12,550 bases of DNA, taken from assembly GCA_900766775.1 (NCBI GenBank), contig CAAFXN010000101.1, positions 1 to 12,550 on the forward strand. The letters run 5' to 3'. The notes under the pieces are model-generated. The model saw only the letters and a program-made list of their open reading frames with translations. It was not told the origin of the DNA and searched no databases. The position numbers were made by a program, and so were the translations under genes. Below, piece after piece: positions 1 to 7,062 of this stretch. Numbering within the stretch: the stretch's first letter is position 1; every line of letters starts with the position of its first letter. Source of the stretch: Bacteroidales bacterium (lineage in GTDB: Bacteria; Bacteroidota; Bacteroidia; Bacteroidales; Paludibacteraceae).

Positions 1-641
1 AGCCAGCGGCTGCGACCTGCTTTACCGCTCTTCTCGAGGGCGTGGTCGCTGTTGCCTACAACGCCTACGGTAGCCTTGCATGCAGCGAGCACCTTGCGCA
101 TCTCACCCGAAGGCAACTTGATGATTGCATACTTGTCTTCGCGGGAAGAGAGTTGTGCAAACACACCTGCGGAGCGAACCATGCAAGCACCTTGACCCGG
201 ACGGAGTTCGATGTTGTGAATCAACGTACCGAGGGGGATGTTTGCCATGGGCAATGCGTTTCCTACTTCGGGAGCAGCATCTGCTCCGGACATAACTACT
301 TGACCTACTTGCAATCCATTGGGAGCAAGGATGTAACGCTTCTCGCCATCAGCATAGAACAAGAGTGCGATACGTGCCGAGCGGTTAGGATCGTACTCAA
401 TAGTCTTTACTGTTGCGGGTACACCATCTTTGTTGCGTTTGAAGTCAATTACACGGAATTTCTGCTTGTGTCCACCGCCGATGTAACGCATGGTCATTTT
501 GCCGACATGGTTACGACCACCGGTTTTGCGTTTTCCGAACACAAGCGATTTCTCTGGTGCACTTGCGGTAATTGTCTCAAATGCGCCAATAACTTTGTGT
601 CTTTGCCCTGGTGTAGTGGGCTTAAATTTACGAACAGCCAT
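1..641 (-). CDS. rplB: 50S ribosomal protein L2 (partial, C-terminus beyond window)
   Basis: L2 binds 23S rRNA in the large subunit near the peptidyl-transferase centre and is needed for subunit joining. The reading frame starts at the ATG complementary to 639-641 (MAVRKFKPTTPGQRH) and runs off the left edge after about 213 codons, ending in GKAGRSRW. L2 usually has about 274 residues, so the C-terminal part, including the conserved His-Gly-Gly region, lies outside the window. Conserved L2 stretches are visible, such as GGRNHVGKMTMRYIGGGHK and MVRSAGVFAQL. It is the last visible gene of the fused str-S10 operon and starts 2 nt after the rplW stop codon, so the two are very probably translationally coupled. 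No oddities were seen. Confidence 0.97.
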   Translation of the reverse strand, partial: MAVRKFKPTTPGQRHKVIGAFETITASAPEKSLVFGKRKTGGRNHVGKMTMRYIGGGHKQKFRVIDFKRNKDGVPATVKTIEYDPNRSARIALLFYADGEKRYILAPNGLQVGQVVMSGADAAPEVGNALPMANIPLGTLIHNIELRPGQGACMVRSAGVFAQLSSREDKYAIIKLPSGEMRKVLAACKATVGVVGNSDHALEKSGKAGRSRW

Positions 642-643
642 TT

Positions 644-934
644 TTAGATATTGCTATAAAAATCGATTGTATCACCTTCTTTCAATGTAACAATAGCCTT
701 TTTGTAAGCCTGTTGTGCGCCTCGAAGCAGACCGCTCTTGGTCCAGCGTTGTTTCACTTTGGGAGCGACAATCAGGGTGTTTACATCCACTACCTGTACA
801 TTGTACATTTCTTCTACTGCCTTTTTGATTTGAACCTTGTTGGCAGCACGCTCTACACGAAAACCATAACGGTTCAACTTTTCGCCTGCGGCGGTCATCT
901 TTTCCGTGACGATAGGTTTCAGAATAATTGCCAT
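644..934 (-). CDS. rplW: 50S ribosomal protein L23
   Basis: L23 is a 23S rRNA-binding protein at the exit of the peptide tunnel, where it docks trigger factor and SRP. The 96-aa length is normal. The sequence starts MAIILKPIVTEKMTA, which contains the family's KPIVTEK motif, and carries the basic extended loop (VKQRWTKSGLLRGAQQAYKK) before a short C-terminal strand. The start is fixed by a good Shine-Dalgarno sequence at 942-948, the best in this ribosomal cluster. It lies between rplD and rplB with only a few bases on either side, which fits one polycistronic message. Confidence 0.97.
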   Translation of the reverse strand: MAIILKPIVTEKMTAAGEKLNRYGFRVERAANKVQIKKAVEEMYNVQVVDVNTLIVAPKVKQRWTKSGLLRGAQQAYKKAIVTLKEGDTIDFYSNI

Positions 935-941
935 AGTTGTA

Positions 942-948
942 ACCTCCT
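942..948 (-). promoter_or_regulatory. Shine-Dalgarno site of rplW
   Basis: On the minus strand the sequence AGGAGGT lies 7 nt before the rplW ATG and overlaps the rplD stop codon (TAAGGAGGT). Strong Shine-Dalgarno sequences are uncommon in Bacteroidota. The overlap with the upstream stop suggests that a ribosome ending rplD can reinitiate at rplW. Confidence 0.75.
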
Positions 949-1577
949 TATGCGTTAAAAGTTGCCTCGATAGCAGCCGCCGAAGCCTCGGTGAGCACTA
1001 CTACGTTAGCGTTCATGATTGTGTAGGTATTGAGTTCATTGACGTTCACTACGTTGGTACGCTGGATGTTAGCAGCGGACTTGCGTGCGTTCACGTTAGC
1101 GTCGTTCACTACGAAGAGCACTTTCTGACCAGCCACCTTGAGGTTGTTCAATACCTCAATCATTGCTTTGGTCTTGGGAGCCTCGAAGTTGAGTGCATCC
1201 AAAACGAGGATATTGCCTTGCGAAGCACGAAGGCTGAGTGCAGACTTGCGAGCGAGTTGTTTTACCTTACGGTTGAGTTTGAAATCATAGGAGCGGGGTA
1301 CTGGACCAAAGATGGTACCACCACCTACGCGAACCGGCGACTTCAAATCACCCGGACGTGCGCCACCGCCGCCCTTCTGGCGACCGAGTTTGCGAGTCGA
1401 GTGAGCGTTCTCGCTACGTTGTTTAGCCTTAGCAGTGCCTTGGCGGTTATTAGCCAAGAATTGCTTAACGTCCAAGTAGATAGCGTGGTCGTTAGGCTCG
1501 ATAGCGAAGATTGCATCGTTCAAGGCAATCTTCTTGCCGGTCTCCTGACCGGCCATATTCAAAATACTAAGTTCCAT
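948..1577 (-). CDS. rplD: 50S ribosomal protein L4
   Basis: L4 is a large-subunit protein whose long internal loop lines the peptide exit tunnel. The 209-aa length is normal. The N-terminus is MELSILNMAGQETGKKI. The tunnel-loop region is recognisable by the basic and glycine-rich stretch STRKLGRQKGGGGARPGD, followed by GGGTIFGPVPRSYDFKLNRK, both typical of bacterial L4. The Rossmann-like C-terminal half contains KVLFVVNDANVN and ends EASAAAIEATFNA. The start follows the rplC stop by 5 nt. In enterobacteria L4 also regulates the S10 operon, but nothing in this window shows a comparable leader. Confidence 0.97.
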   Translation of the reverse strand: MELSILNMAGQETGKKIALNDAIFAIEPNDHAIYLDVKQFLANNRQGTAKAKQRSENAHSTRKLGRQKGGGGARPGDLKSPVRVGGGTIFGPVPRSYDFKLNRKVKQLARKSALSLRASQGNILVLDALNFEAPKTKAMIEVLNNLKVAGQKVLFVVNDANVNARKSAANIQRTNVVNVNELNTYTIMNANVVVLTEASAAAIEATFNA

Positions 1578-1582
1578 ACTTC

Positions 1583-2203
1583 TTACTTGTTGATAATTAC
1601 GATTGAGTTTTTAGCCCCCGGGATAGAACCTTTCACCATGATGAGGTTGTACTCGGGAATCACTTTCAAGATTTGCAGGTTTTGCACTGTTACGCGGTCA
1701 ACACCCATGTGTCCGCCCATGCGGGTACCCGGGAAGATACGGGAAGGATACGCGCAGGCACCTACGGAACCCGGTGCACGCAGACGGTCGTCCTGACCGT
1801 GAGTGCTCTGACCTACACCACCGAAACCGTGGCGCTTTACAACACCTTGGAAACCTTTACCTTTGCTGGTGCCGATAACATCCACGAAGGAGTTCTCTTC
1901 GAACACATCAGCTGCGGTGATGGTGTCCCCCAGATGGAGTTCTTTTCCGAACTCATCGAACTCAGCGAGGTGGCGCATAGGTTGCACCCCTGCTGCTTTG
2001 AAATGCCCTGCCTCTGCTTTGTTGGTGTGTTTCTCGCTCTTGGGCATGAAACCTACCTGAACAGCCTGATATCCGTCTTTCTCTACGGTTTTCAGCTGTG
2101 TTACAACGCAAGGACCTGCTTCAATAACGGTGCATGGGATATTTTTGCCATCAGCACCGAAAACGGAAGTCATTCCGATTTTTTTACCTAATAATCCTGG
2201 CAT
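1583..2203 (-). CDS. rplC: 50S ribosomal protein L3
   Basis: L3 is an early-assembly protein that reaches toward the peptidyl-transferase centre. The 206-aa length matches the family. The N-terminus MPGLLGKKIGMTSVF is diagnostic. The central extension is well conserved: GTSKGKGFQGVVKRHGFGG, then THGQDDRLRAPGSVGACAYP, then GTRMGGHMGVDRVT. The gene is preceded by a 143-bp spacer (2204-2346) holding AT-rich direct repeats and is followed closely by rplD. The start ATG is at 2201-2203, preceded by an A-rich stretch rather than a Shine-Dalgarno sequence, as is usual in Bacteroidota. Confidence 0.97.
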   Translation of the reverse strand: MPGLLGKKIGMTSVFGADGKNIPCTVIEAGPCVVTQLKTVEKDGYQAVQVGFMPKSEKHTNKAEAGHFKAAGVQPMRHLAEFDEFGKELHLGDTITAADVFEENSFVDVIGTSKGKGFQGVVKRHGFGGVGQSTHGQDDRLRAPGSVGACAYPSRIFPGTRMGGHMGVDRVTVQNLQILKVIPEYNLIMVKGSIPGAKNSIVIINK

Positions 2204-2301
2204 TTTGTTGTTAATGAATTAGTTATTAGTAATTTGATTGCTCTCGCCCGCAGGTTTGCGTGGCTCTCGCCCTTGCCTCTCCGAGGGAAGCAACCCTGTT
2301 T

Positions 2302-2338
2302 TATTTGACAATTTGACAATTTACTATTTGACAATTAT
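2302..2338. repeat. AT-rich direct repeat upstream of rplC
   Basis: The 8-mer ATTTGACA occurs at 2303-2310, again immediately after at 2311-2318, and a third time after a short TTACT interruption. A closely related block lies on the other side of rpsJ at 2658-2692. No function is evident. The repeats may be a slippage product or a small dispersed repeat of this genome. Confidence 0.7.
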
Positions 2339-2346
2339 CAATGCTA

Positions 2347-2652
2347 TCAAGCCTTGATTTCGACCTCTACGCCGCTGGCGAGTTCGAGTTTCATCAGCGC
2401 CTCAATCGTCTTATTGTTGCTGTTGTAGATATCAATCAGACGTTTGAAACTTGCCAATTCGAATTGCTCACGCGATTTCTTGTTCACGAAGGTGGAACGG
2501 TTCACGGTGAAGATACGTTTGTGGGTGGGCAATGGAATAGGACCGCTCACTACGGCACCTGTTGCCTTCACTGTCTTAACGATTTTCTCTGCGGATTTGT
2601 CCACCAAGTTGTGGTCGAACGATTTGAGTTTGATACGAATTTTTTGACTCAT
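2347..2652 (-). CDS. rpsJ: 30S ribosomal protein S10
   Basis: S10 is a small-subunit head protein and, as NusE, also takes part in transcription antitermination with NusB. The 101-aa length is normal. The frame starts MSQKIRIKLKSFDHNLVDKS and contains the conserved stretches GPIPLPTHKRIFTVNRS and SREQFELASFKRLIDIYN, the latter in the C-terminal half that faces 16S rRNA. It normally opens the S10 operon. Here it directly follows fusA with no tuf gene between them, the arrangement typical of Bacteroidota. Both flanks carry related AT-rich repeats, and the fusA-rpsJ gap also holds an 11-bp-stem hairpin, so this is the point where str and S10 expression could be uncoupled. Confidence 0.97.
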   Translation of the reverse strand: MSQKIRIKLKSFDHNLVDKSAEKIVKTVKATGAVVSGPIPLPTHKRIFTVNRSTFVNKKSREQFELASFKRLIDIYNSNNKTIEALMKLELASGVEVEIKA

Positions 2653-2657
2653 GACTA

Positions 2658-2692
2658 ATTTTACAATTTGACAATTTTACTATTTTACCATT
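2658..2692. repeat. AT-rich direct repeat upstream of rpsJ, related to 2302-2338
   Basis: The block contains ACAATTTGACAATTTTACTA and closely resembles the block at 2302-2338. On the minus strand both read as runs of AAATTGTC with an ATAGTAAA interruption. The two copies bracket rpsJ. No role is evident. Confidence 0.65.
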
Positions 2693-2698
2693 ATTCGG

Positions 2699-2732
2699 GG
2701 GACGCCTAAAGAGTCATACGCTTAGGCGTCCC
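2699..2732 (-). other. Intercistronic hairpin between fusA and rpsJ
   Basis: Arms 2699-2709 and 2722-2732 (core GACGCCTAA/TTAGGCGTC) pair perfectly over 11 bp around a 12-nt loop. The hairpin begins 12 nt after the fusA stop codon. It lacks a following U-run in the transcription direction, so it is not a classical intrinsic terminator. It may be an RNA processing or 3'-end protection element, or a weak attenuator that sets the ratio of str to S10 transcripts. Confidence 0.7.
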
Positions 2733-2743
2733 TCCTAAATTCT

Positions 2744-4858
2744 TTATACCAAGTCGGCACGGCCGCCTACCTCGGTGAGTACTGTCTTCGCAATAGCGCT
2801 GGATACTGCCTCGTAGTGCGAGAACTCCATGCTGGAGGTTGCACGACCGGAGGTGATGGTACGCAGTGCGGTTACATAACCGAACATCTCGCTCAAGGGC
2901 ACTTTGGCTTTCACGATACGTGCGCCGGTGCGAGCGGTGTCCATACCCTCTACCTGTCCACGACGTTTGGTCAAGTCGCCAATCACATCACCCATGTTCT
3001 CTTCGGGCGTTACCACCTCTACCTTCATGATAGGCTCCATGAGGGTCGGCTTAGCCTTTACGGATGCGTTCTTGAACGCCATCTGTGCGCAGACCTCAAA
3101 CGACAACTGGTCGGAGTCAACGGGGTGGAACGAACCATCGATAACGGTTACTTTGAGTTTCTCAAGCGGATAGCCTGCGAGCACACCGGTCTTCATAGCC
3201 GTCTGGAAGCCCTTCTCGATGGAGGGGATATACTCCTTGGGGATGTTACCACCCTTCACCTCGTTGATGAACTGGAGCGTGCCCTCGAACTCGGGGTCAG
3301 CCGGCTCTACGCGAACAATCATGTCGGCGAACTTACCGCGACCACCGGTCTGCTTCTTGTAGGTCTCACGCAGCTCAACGGGTTGCGAGATAGCCTCACG
3401 GTATGCCACTTGCGGACGACCTTGGTTGCACTCTACCTTGAACTCACGTTTCAGACGGTCGATGATAATCTCCAAGTGCAACTCACCCATACCCGAGATG
3501 ACGGTTTGTCCCGTCTGCTCATCGGTCTTCACGGTGAAGGTCGGGTCTTCCTCAGCCAACTTAGCCAAACCTACGCCGAGTTTGTCGAGGTCAGCCTGGC
3601 TCTTAGGCTCTACGGAGATACCAATCACAGGATCGGGGAACTCGATAGATTCCAATACAATAGGATGCTCCTCGTCGCAGAGAGTATCACCCGTGCGGAT
3701 ATCCTTGAAGCCCACCCCTGCGCCTATATCGCCGGCAGCAATGAAGTCCACGGGGTTCTGGTGGTTGGAGTGCATCTGGAAGATACGCGAGATACGCTCT
3801 TTCTTGCCCGAGCGGGGGTTATAGACATACGAGCCAGCCTCCAACTTACCGCTATATACGCGGAAGTAGCAGAGACGACCTACATACGGGTCGGTAGCAA
3901 TCTTGAATGCCAACGCGCAGAGGGGCTCCTCATCTTCCGGCTTGCGGGTGATTGCCTCGTCGTTACGCGGGTCGGTACCGTTGATAACCTCGGTATCCAT
4001 CGGGCTGGGCAGGTAAGCGCAGACAGCGTCAAGCATGGTCTGTACACCTTTGTTCTTGAACGAAGAGCCGCAGATGACGGGGAAGATGTGCATGCCTACG
4101 GTCGCCTTGCGGATAGCCGCGCGAATCTCCTCCTCGGTGATGGTGGAGGGGTCGGAGAAGTACTTCTCCATCAGCACGTCGTCGAACTCAGCGATGGTCT
4201 CGAGCATCTTGTCGCGCCACTCTTCTGCCTCGGCTTGGAGGTCTGCGGGGATATCATCCACCTCGTACTCAGCGCCCATGGTCTCATCGTGCCACAGGAT
4301 AGCCTTCATCTTCACGAGGTCAACCACACCCTTGAACGTCTCCTCAGCGCCGATAGGAATTTGGATGGGGCAAGGAGTAGCACCGAGCACCTCTTTGATT
4401 TGGCGCACTACGTCGAAGAAGTTGGCACCGGAACGGTCCATCTTGTTCACGTAGCAGATACGAGCCACGTTGTACTTATCAGCCTGACGCCATACGGTCT
4501 CGGACTGGGGTTGCACGCCACCCACAGCACAGAGGGTCATCACAGCACCGTCCAAGATACGGAGCGAGCGCTCTACCTCTACGGTGAAGTCCACGTGCCC
4601 CGGAGTGTCTATCAAGTTGATTTTGTACTTGTTGCCGTTGTAGTTCCAGTAGGTGGTGGTAGCAGCGGAAGTAATCGTGATACCACGCTCTTGCTCCTGA
4701 ACCATCCAGTCCATCGTTGCGGCACCATCATGCACCTCACCAATCTTGTGCGTCAGACCCGTGTAGAACAGGATACGCTCGGAAGTGGTGGTCTTACCGG
4801 CATCGATGTGTGCCATAATGCCGATGTTTCTGTTTAATGTCAGATCGTGTTTTGCCAT
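2744..4858 (-). CDS. fusA: Elongation factor G
   Basis: EF-G is a translational GTPase that drives translocation of tRNA and mRNA on the ribosome and, with RRF, ribosome recycling. The 704-aa length is typical. The GTPase motifs are intact: AHIDAGKT (residues 16-23, P-loop), ERGIT (57-61, switch I), DTPGH (84-88) and NKMD (138-141). Later family landmarks include SGMGELHLEIIIDRL in domain III, YREAI and QTGGRGKFAD in domain IV, and GRATSSMEFSHYE near the C-terminus. Its place in the str operon between rpsG and rpsJ argues for the main translational EF-G and not a specialised paralogue. No lesions were seen. A 673-codon open frame lies antisense to it and is a coding shadow. Confidence 0.98.
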   Translation of the reverse strand: MAKHDLTLNRNIGIMAHIDAGKTTTSERILFYTGLTHKIGEVHDGAATMDWMVQEQERGITITSAATTTYWNYNGNKYKINLIDTPGHVDFTVEVERSLRILDGAVMTLCAVGGVQPQSETVWRQADKYNVARICYVNKMDRSGANFFDVVRQIKEVLGATPCPIQIPIGAEETFKGVVDLVKMKAILWHDETMGAEYEVDDIPADLQAEAEEWRDKMLETIAEFDDVLMEKYFSDPSTITEEEIRAAIRKATVGMHIFPVICGSSFKNKGVQTMLDAVCAYLPSPMDTEVINGTDPRNDEAITRKPEDEEPLCALAFKIATDPYVGRLCYFRVYSGKLEAGSYVYNPRSGKKERISRIFQMHSNHQNPVDFIAAGDIGAGVGFKDIRTGDTLCDEEHPIVLESIEFPDPVIGISVEPKSQADLDKLGVGLAKLAEEDPTFTVKTDEQTGQTVISGMGELHLEIIIDRLKREFKVECNQGRPQVAYREAISQPVELRETYKKQTGGRGKFADMIVRVEPADPEFEGTLQFINEVKGGNIPKEYIPSIEKGFQTAMKTGVLAGYPLEKLKVTVIDGSFHPVDSDQLSFEVCAQMAFKNASVKAKPTLMEPIMKVEVVTPEENMGDVIGDLTKRRGQVEGMDTARTGARIVKAKVPLSEMFGYVTALRTITSGRATSSMEFSHYEAVSSAIAKTVLTEVGGRADLV

Positions 4859-4898
4859 CTTTTTTATTCCTTAAATAATATATACGCGCGCGAACGCA

Positions 4899-5375
4899 TT
4901 AGAAACGGAAGTGTGCGAATGCACGGTTAGCCTCAGCCATGCGGTGCATATCCTCCTTACGCTTGAAGGCACCACCTTGGTTGTTGAATGCGTCCATGAT
5001 TTCTGCAGCCAATTTCTCTGCCATGGAATGACCACCGCGCTTGCGAGCGAAGCTAATCATATTCTTCATAGCGATAGACTCTTTGCGGTCAGCACGAATC
5101 TCGGTCGGCACTTGGAAGGTAGCACCACCAATACGCTTCGACTTCACCTCTACCAGCGGGGTGATGTTGTCCAGCGCTTGTTTCCACACCTCCAGCGGAG
5201 TCTTGTCAGCAGATTTCATCTTCTGCTCTACCGTATCGAGCGCGGTATAGAACACGCTGTAAGCGGTATTTTTCTTACCATCGAGCATCAGATGGTTCAC
5301 AAACTTAGCCACCATCACTTCACCGAACACGGGATCCGGCAGGATAACTCGTTTTGTTGGTTTTGCTTTTCTCAT
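4899..5375 (-). CDS. rpsG: 30S ribosomal protein S7
   Basis: S7 nucleates assembly of the 30S head and contacts mRNA and tRNA at the E site. The 158-aa length is normal. The N-terminus MRKAKPTKRVILPDPVFGE is followed by the conserved KFVNHLMLDGKK segment. Further conserved stretches are KSKRIGGATFQVPTEI (the rRNA-binding hairpin region) and GGAFKRKEDMHRMAEANRAF at the C-terminal end. It sits 40 bp upstream of fusA on the same strand. The 193-bp gap to rpsL is long for this operon and holds a GC-rich hairpin. Confidence 0.97.
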   Translation of the reverse strand: MRKAKPTKRVILPDPVFGEVMVAKFVNHLMLDGKKNTAYSVFYTALDTVEQKMKSADKTPLEVWKQALDNITPLVEVKSKRIGGATFQVPTEIRADRKESIAMKNMISFARKRGGHSMAEKLAAEIMDAFNNQGGAFKRKEDMHRMAEANRAFAHFRF

Positions 5376-5534
5376 TGTTGTTTACTTGTTTTTTGGTTGT
5401 CATCGCTTCAGTCTCGCGCCTCAGCCCTTGCCTCGGTATCTATTGACTTACTCAACCGAATCAACCCATTAATAATCGTCCCAATCTATGGAACATTTAG
5501 TTAGTTTTCAAAAGGAAAGAACTTTTCTTACTTA

Positions 5535-5560
5535 CCCCCTCCCTTCTTAGGGAGGGTCGG
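5535..5560. other. GC-rich hairpin between rpsL and rpsG
   Basis: Arms 5537-5544 and 5549-5556 (core CTCCCT/AGGGAG) form an 8-bp stem with a 4-nt loop. After a 2-nt bulge it extends by further C:G pairs. It begins about 9 nt after the rpsL stop on the minus strand and has no downstream U-run, so it is unlikely to be a full terminator. It may modulate the amount of message reaching rpsG, or it may be one copy of a dispersed palindromic repeat. Confidence 0.6.
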
Positions 5561-5568
5561 GGTGAGTC

Positions 5569-5949
5569 CTATTTCTTCGCTTTCGGACGCTTAGCGCCGT
5601 ATTTGCTTCGACGTTGCAGACGGTTTGCTACACCTGCGGTATCCAGCGTACCACGAACGATGTGATAACGAACACCCGGGAGGTCTTTCACACGACCGCC
5701 ACGCACCATCACGATGCTGTGCTCTTGCAGGTTATGACCCTCGCCCGGGATGTAGGCGTTCACCTCTTTTTGGTTGGTCAAACGTACACGAGCCACCTTA
5801 CGCATTGCGGAGTTAGGCTTCTTAGGAGTTGTAGTGTACACACGTACACAAACGCCACGACGCTGAGGGCAACTGTCCAATGCAGGGCTCTTGCTCTTGT
5901 CGATAAGTTCTGCTCTTCCTTTTCTAACTAATTGTTGAATTGTAGGCAT
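5569..5949 (-). CDS. rpsL: 30S ribosomal protein S12
   Basis: S12 sits at the decoding centre, where it controls tRNA selection accuracy. It is the classic site of streptomycin-resistance changes. The 126-aa length is normal. The frame starts MPTIQQLVRKGRAELIDKSK. The two streptomycin-critical lysines are present: K43 in TTTPKKPNSA and K88 in GGRVKDLPGVRYH. D89, the residue methylthiolated in many bacteria, follows K88. By these residues the protein looks streptomycin-sensitive, though other determinants are not visible. It is the first gene of the operon, downstream of a consensus Bacteroidota promoter at 6083-6114 and a leader of about 125 nt. Confidence 0.98.
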   Translation of the reverse strand: MPTIQQLVRKGRAELIDKSKSPALDSCPQRRGVCVRVYTTTPKKPNSAMRKVARVRLTNQKEVNAYIPGEGHNLQEHSIVMVRGGRVKDLPGVRYHIVRGTLDTAGVANRLQRRSKYGAKRPKAKK

Positions 5950-6082
5950 TTTAACTTGTTAGTTTGTTAGTGAATTGTAATTAAATGTTTCCATGCTTCC
6001 CGCCGGCTTTGCCACCTCTCTGCGCAGGCTCCGTGCGCCCGTATATACACGCGCGAGGGACACATCGCCGCGAAAAAGCATG

Positions 6083-6114
6083 CAAAGGTACGACTTTTTT
6101 TTGACATAGCCAAA
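6083..6114 (-). promoter_or_regulatory. Promoter of the str-S10 operon
   Basis: On the minus strand TTTG (6114-6111) and TACCTTTG (6090-6083) are separated by exactly 20 bp. This matches the -33 TTTG / -7 TAnnTTTG consensus of the primary sigma factor in Bacteroidota. Transcription should start near 6077, giving a leader of about 125 nt before rpsL. Confidence 0.85.
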
Positions 6115-6341
6115 TTATTCGGCAAGAAATTGCAATTTTTCTTTCGAAAACGTCATTTTTTGGCAGAAAAATTCATTTTGCAAAGTAGAGTTTGCAAAAC
6201 AAGCAATAAACTCTTTCTGGAAAATTAATGATTAATTACACGGCAATTACATGTTAAAAGTTCCCCATGACAGTTACTTGTAAAAAATATTTGAACAATT
6301 TTTGATAATATCTATTCCCATAAAAATTATCCATTTTTCGC

Positions 6342-6372
6342 TTGCACATCTCCGAAATTATTCGTACCTTTG
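6342..6372 (+). promoter_or_regulatory. Promoter of the unknown gene at 6497
   Basis: TTG (6342-6344) and TACCTTTG (6365-6372) lie 20 bp apart and match the Bacteroidota -33/-7 consensus. The start point should be near 6377, leaving a leader of about 120 nt that contains the triplicated 11-mer. Confidence 0.82.
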
Positions 6373-6393
6373 CACCCGATTTCACCGATACTC

Positions 6394-6426
6394 TATCGTA
6401 ACATTATCGTAACATTATCGTAACAT
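6394..6426 (+). repeat. Three perfect tandem copies of an 11-mer in a 5' leader
   Basis: The 11-mer TATCGTAACAT occurs at 6394-6404, 6405-6415 and 6416-6426 without a mismatch. The array starts about 17 nt after the predicted transcription start and ends 70 nt before the ATG of the gene at 6497. It could be a slippage-prone array whose copy number varies, or a repeated binding site. Confidence 0.9.
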
Positions 6427-6496
6427 AAGCGAGTCAATACTGAGGGAACACCGAACCTCGCTCGAATACTAACAATTATCCAAAACACGTAAACCT

Positions 6497-7021
6497 ATGG
6501 CAAAAATCACCCTCGCTTTCCCCATCGAAAAGATGTCGGGCAGCATTTCCAAAAACGACCAAGCCTTCACCCTGCGCTACCGCAACGGTCGTCCTTTCAC
6601 CTACACCTACACGCGCCACGCGCCGTGGTCTGACACTCAGCATGCCACCCGCGCCCTCTTCGGCGCCACTACCTATTTCGCCTACCTCATCCTCAGCCTC
6701 GACAACGCCGCCGCCTCCCTCTACCCCCTCATGCGCAAAGCCAAAACCCAACCCGCAACACCCCACACCAACACCACACAAACCAACTCCCCCACCCCAA
6801 AGACCTACAACCGCCTCTCTGGCTTCGTAGCCTCACTCCTACGCCCCCTCCTTCTTGAAGACGAAGCCCTCCGCCTCCAAGTCCTCAACGCCTACACCGC
6901 TTACCACACCCTCAAAACTCAAAACAACCCCAATACGCCCAAAGACATACAACTCCTCAAAACCTCCCACCTCCCCCTCGCCCAAACCCTCCTCTCCCAC
7001 CTCCTCCCATCCTCAAAGTAA
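6497..7021 (+). CDS. Uncharacterised protein, 174 aa, proline/threonine-rich centre
   Basis: I do not recognise a named family. The N-terminus (residues 1-45, MAKITLAFPIEKMSGSISKN onward) looks like a small beta-rich unit with the pattern KMSGSISKNDQAF..RYRNGRPFTYTYTR. It recalls small multi-copy Bacteroidales hypothetical proteins, but that is from memory and unverified. Residues 45-80 are helical (ATRALFGATTYFAYLILSLD). A Pro/Thr/Asn-rich linker (about 84-103) and a second helical part (105-170) follow. No signal peptide or convincing membrane span is seen. The gene has its own consensus promoter and a predicted terminator downstream. Base use is odd: in 6961-7020 C makes up 35 of 60 bases and G only 2. 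A tandem array lies immediately after the stop. Confidence 0.75.
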   Translation: MAKITLAFPIEKMSGSISKNDQAFTLRYRNGRPFTYTYTRHAPWSDTQHATRALFGATTYFAYLILSLDNAAASLYPLMRKAKTQPATPHTNTTQTNSPTPKTYNRLSGFVASLLRPLLLEDEALRLQVLNAYTAYHTLKTQNNPNTPKDIQLLKTSHLPLAQTLLSHLLPSSK

Positions 7022-7062
7022 ACCACTACCTCCCGCGCCCCCCCAAAAAAAAATTCGCCCCC

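Larger units (their letters stand above)
5950..6496. other. Divergent intergenic region between rpsL and the unknown gene at 6497
   Basis: This 547-bp stretch without a gene holds the leftward rpsL promoter (6083-6114), the rightward promoter (6342-6372) and a triplicated 11-mer (6394-6426). The rpsL leader (about 5950-6078) is GC-rich in its distal part. It contains one short frame, complement 5967-6065 (32 codons), that has no supporting evidence. Positions 6115-6340 are AT-rich, with several TTGCAA hexamers (6130-6135, 6178-6183, 6192-6197) and no recognisable gene. Confidence 0.7.

Noticed and set aside
42..647. Plus-strand open frame of 201 codons across rplB
   Set aside because: It is antisense to a clear L2 coding region and is explained as a shadow.
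906..1796. Plus-strand open frame of 296 codons across rplD and rplC
   Set aside because: It runs antisense through two certain ribosomal genes and has no promoter or recognisable product.
2816..4837. 673-codon open frame on the plus strand, antisense to fusA
   Set aside because: It mirrors EF-G codon use on the opposite strand. The His/Leu/Val-rich product has no recognisable domain, and EF-G itself is intact and full length.
5967..6065. 32-codon upstream frame in the rpsL leader
   Set aside because: There is no ribosome-binding site or recognisable leader-peptide feature. A frame this short in GC-rich sequence is expected by chance.
6181..6197. Possible second leftward promoter (TACTTTG on the minus strand)
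   Set aside because: The -7 element is one base short and no TTG lies at the required 19-21 bp spacing.
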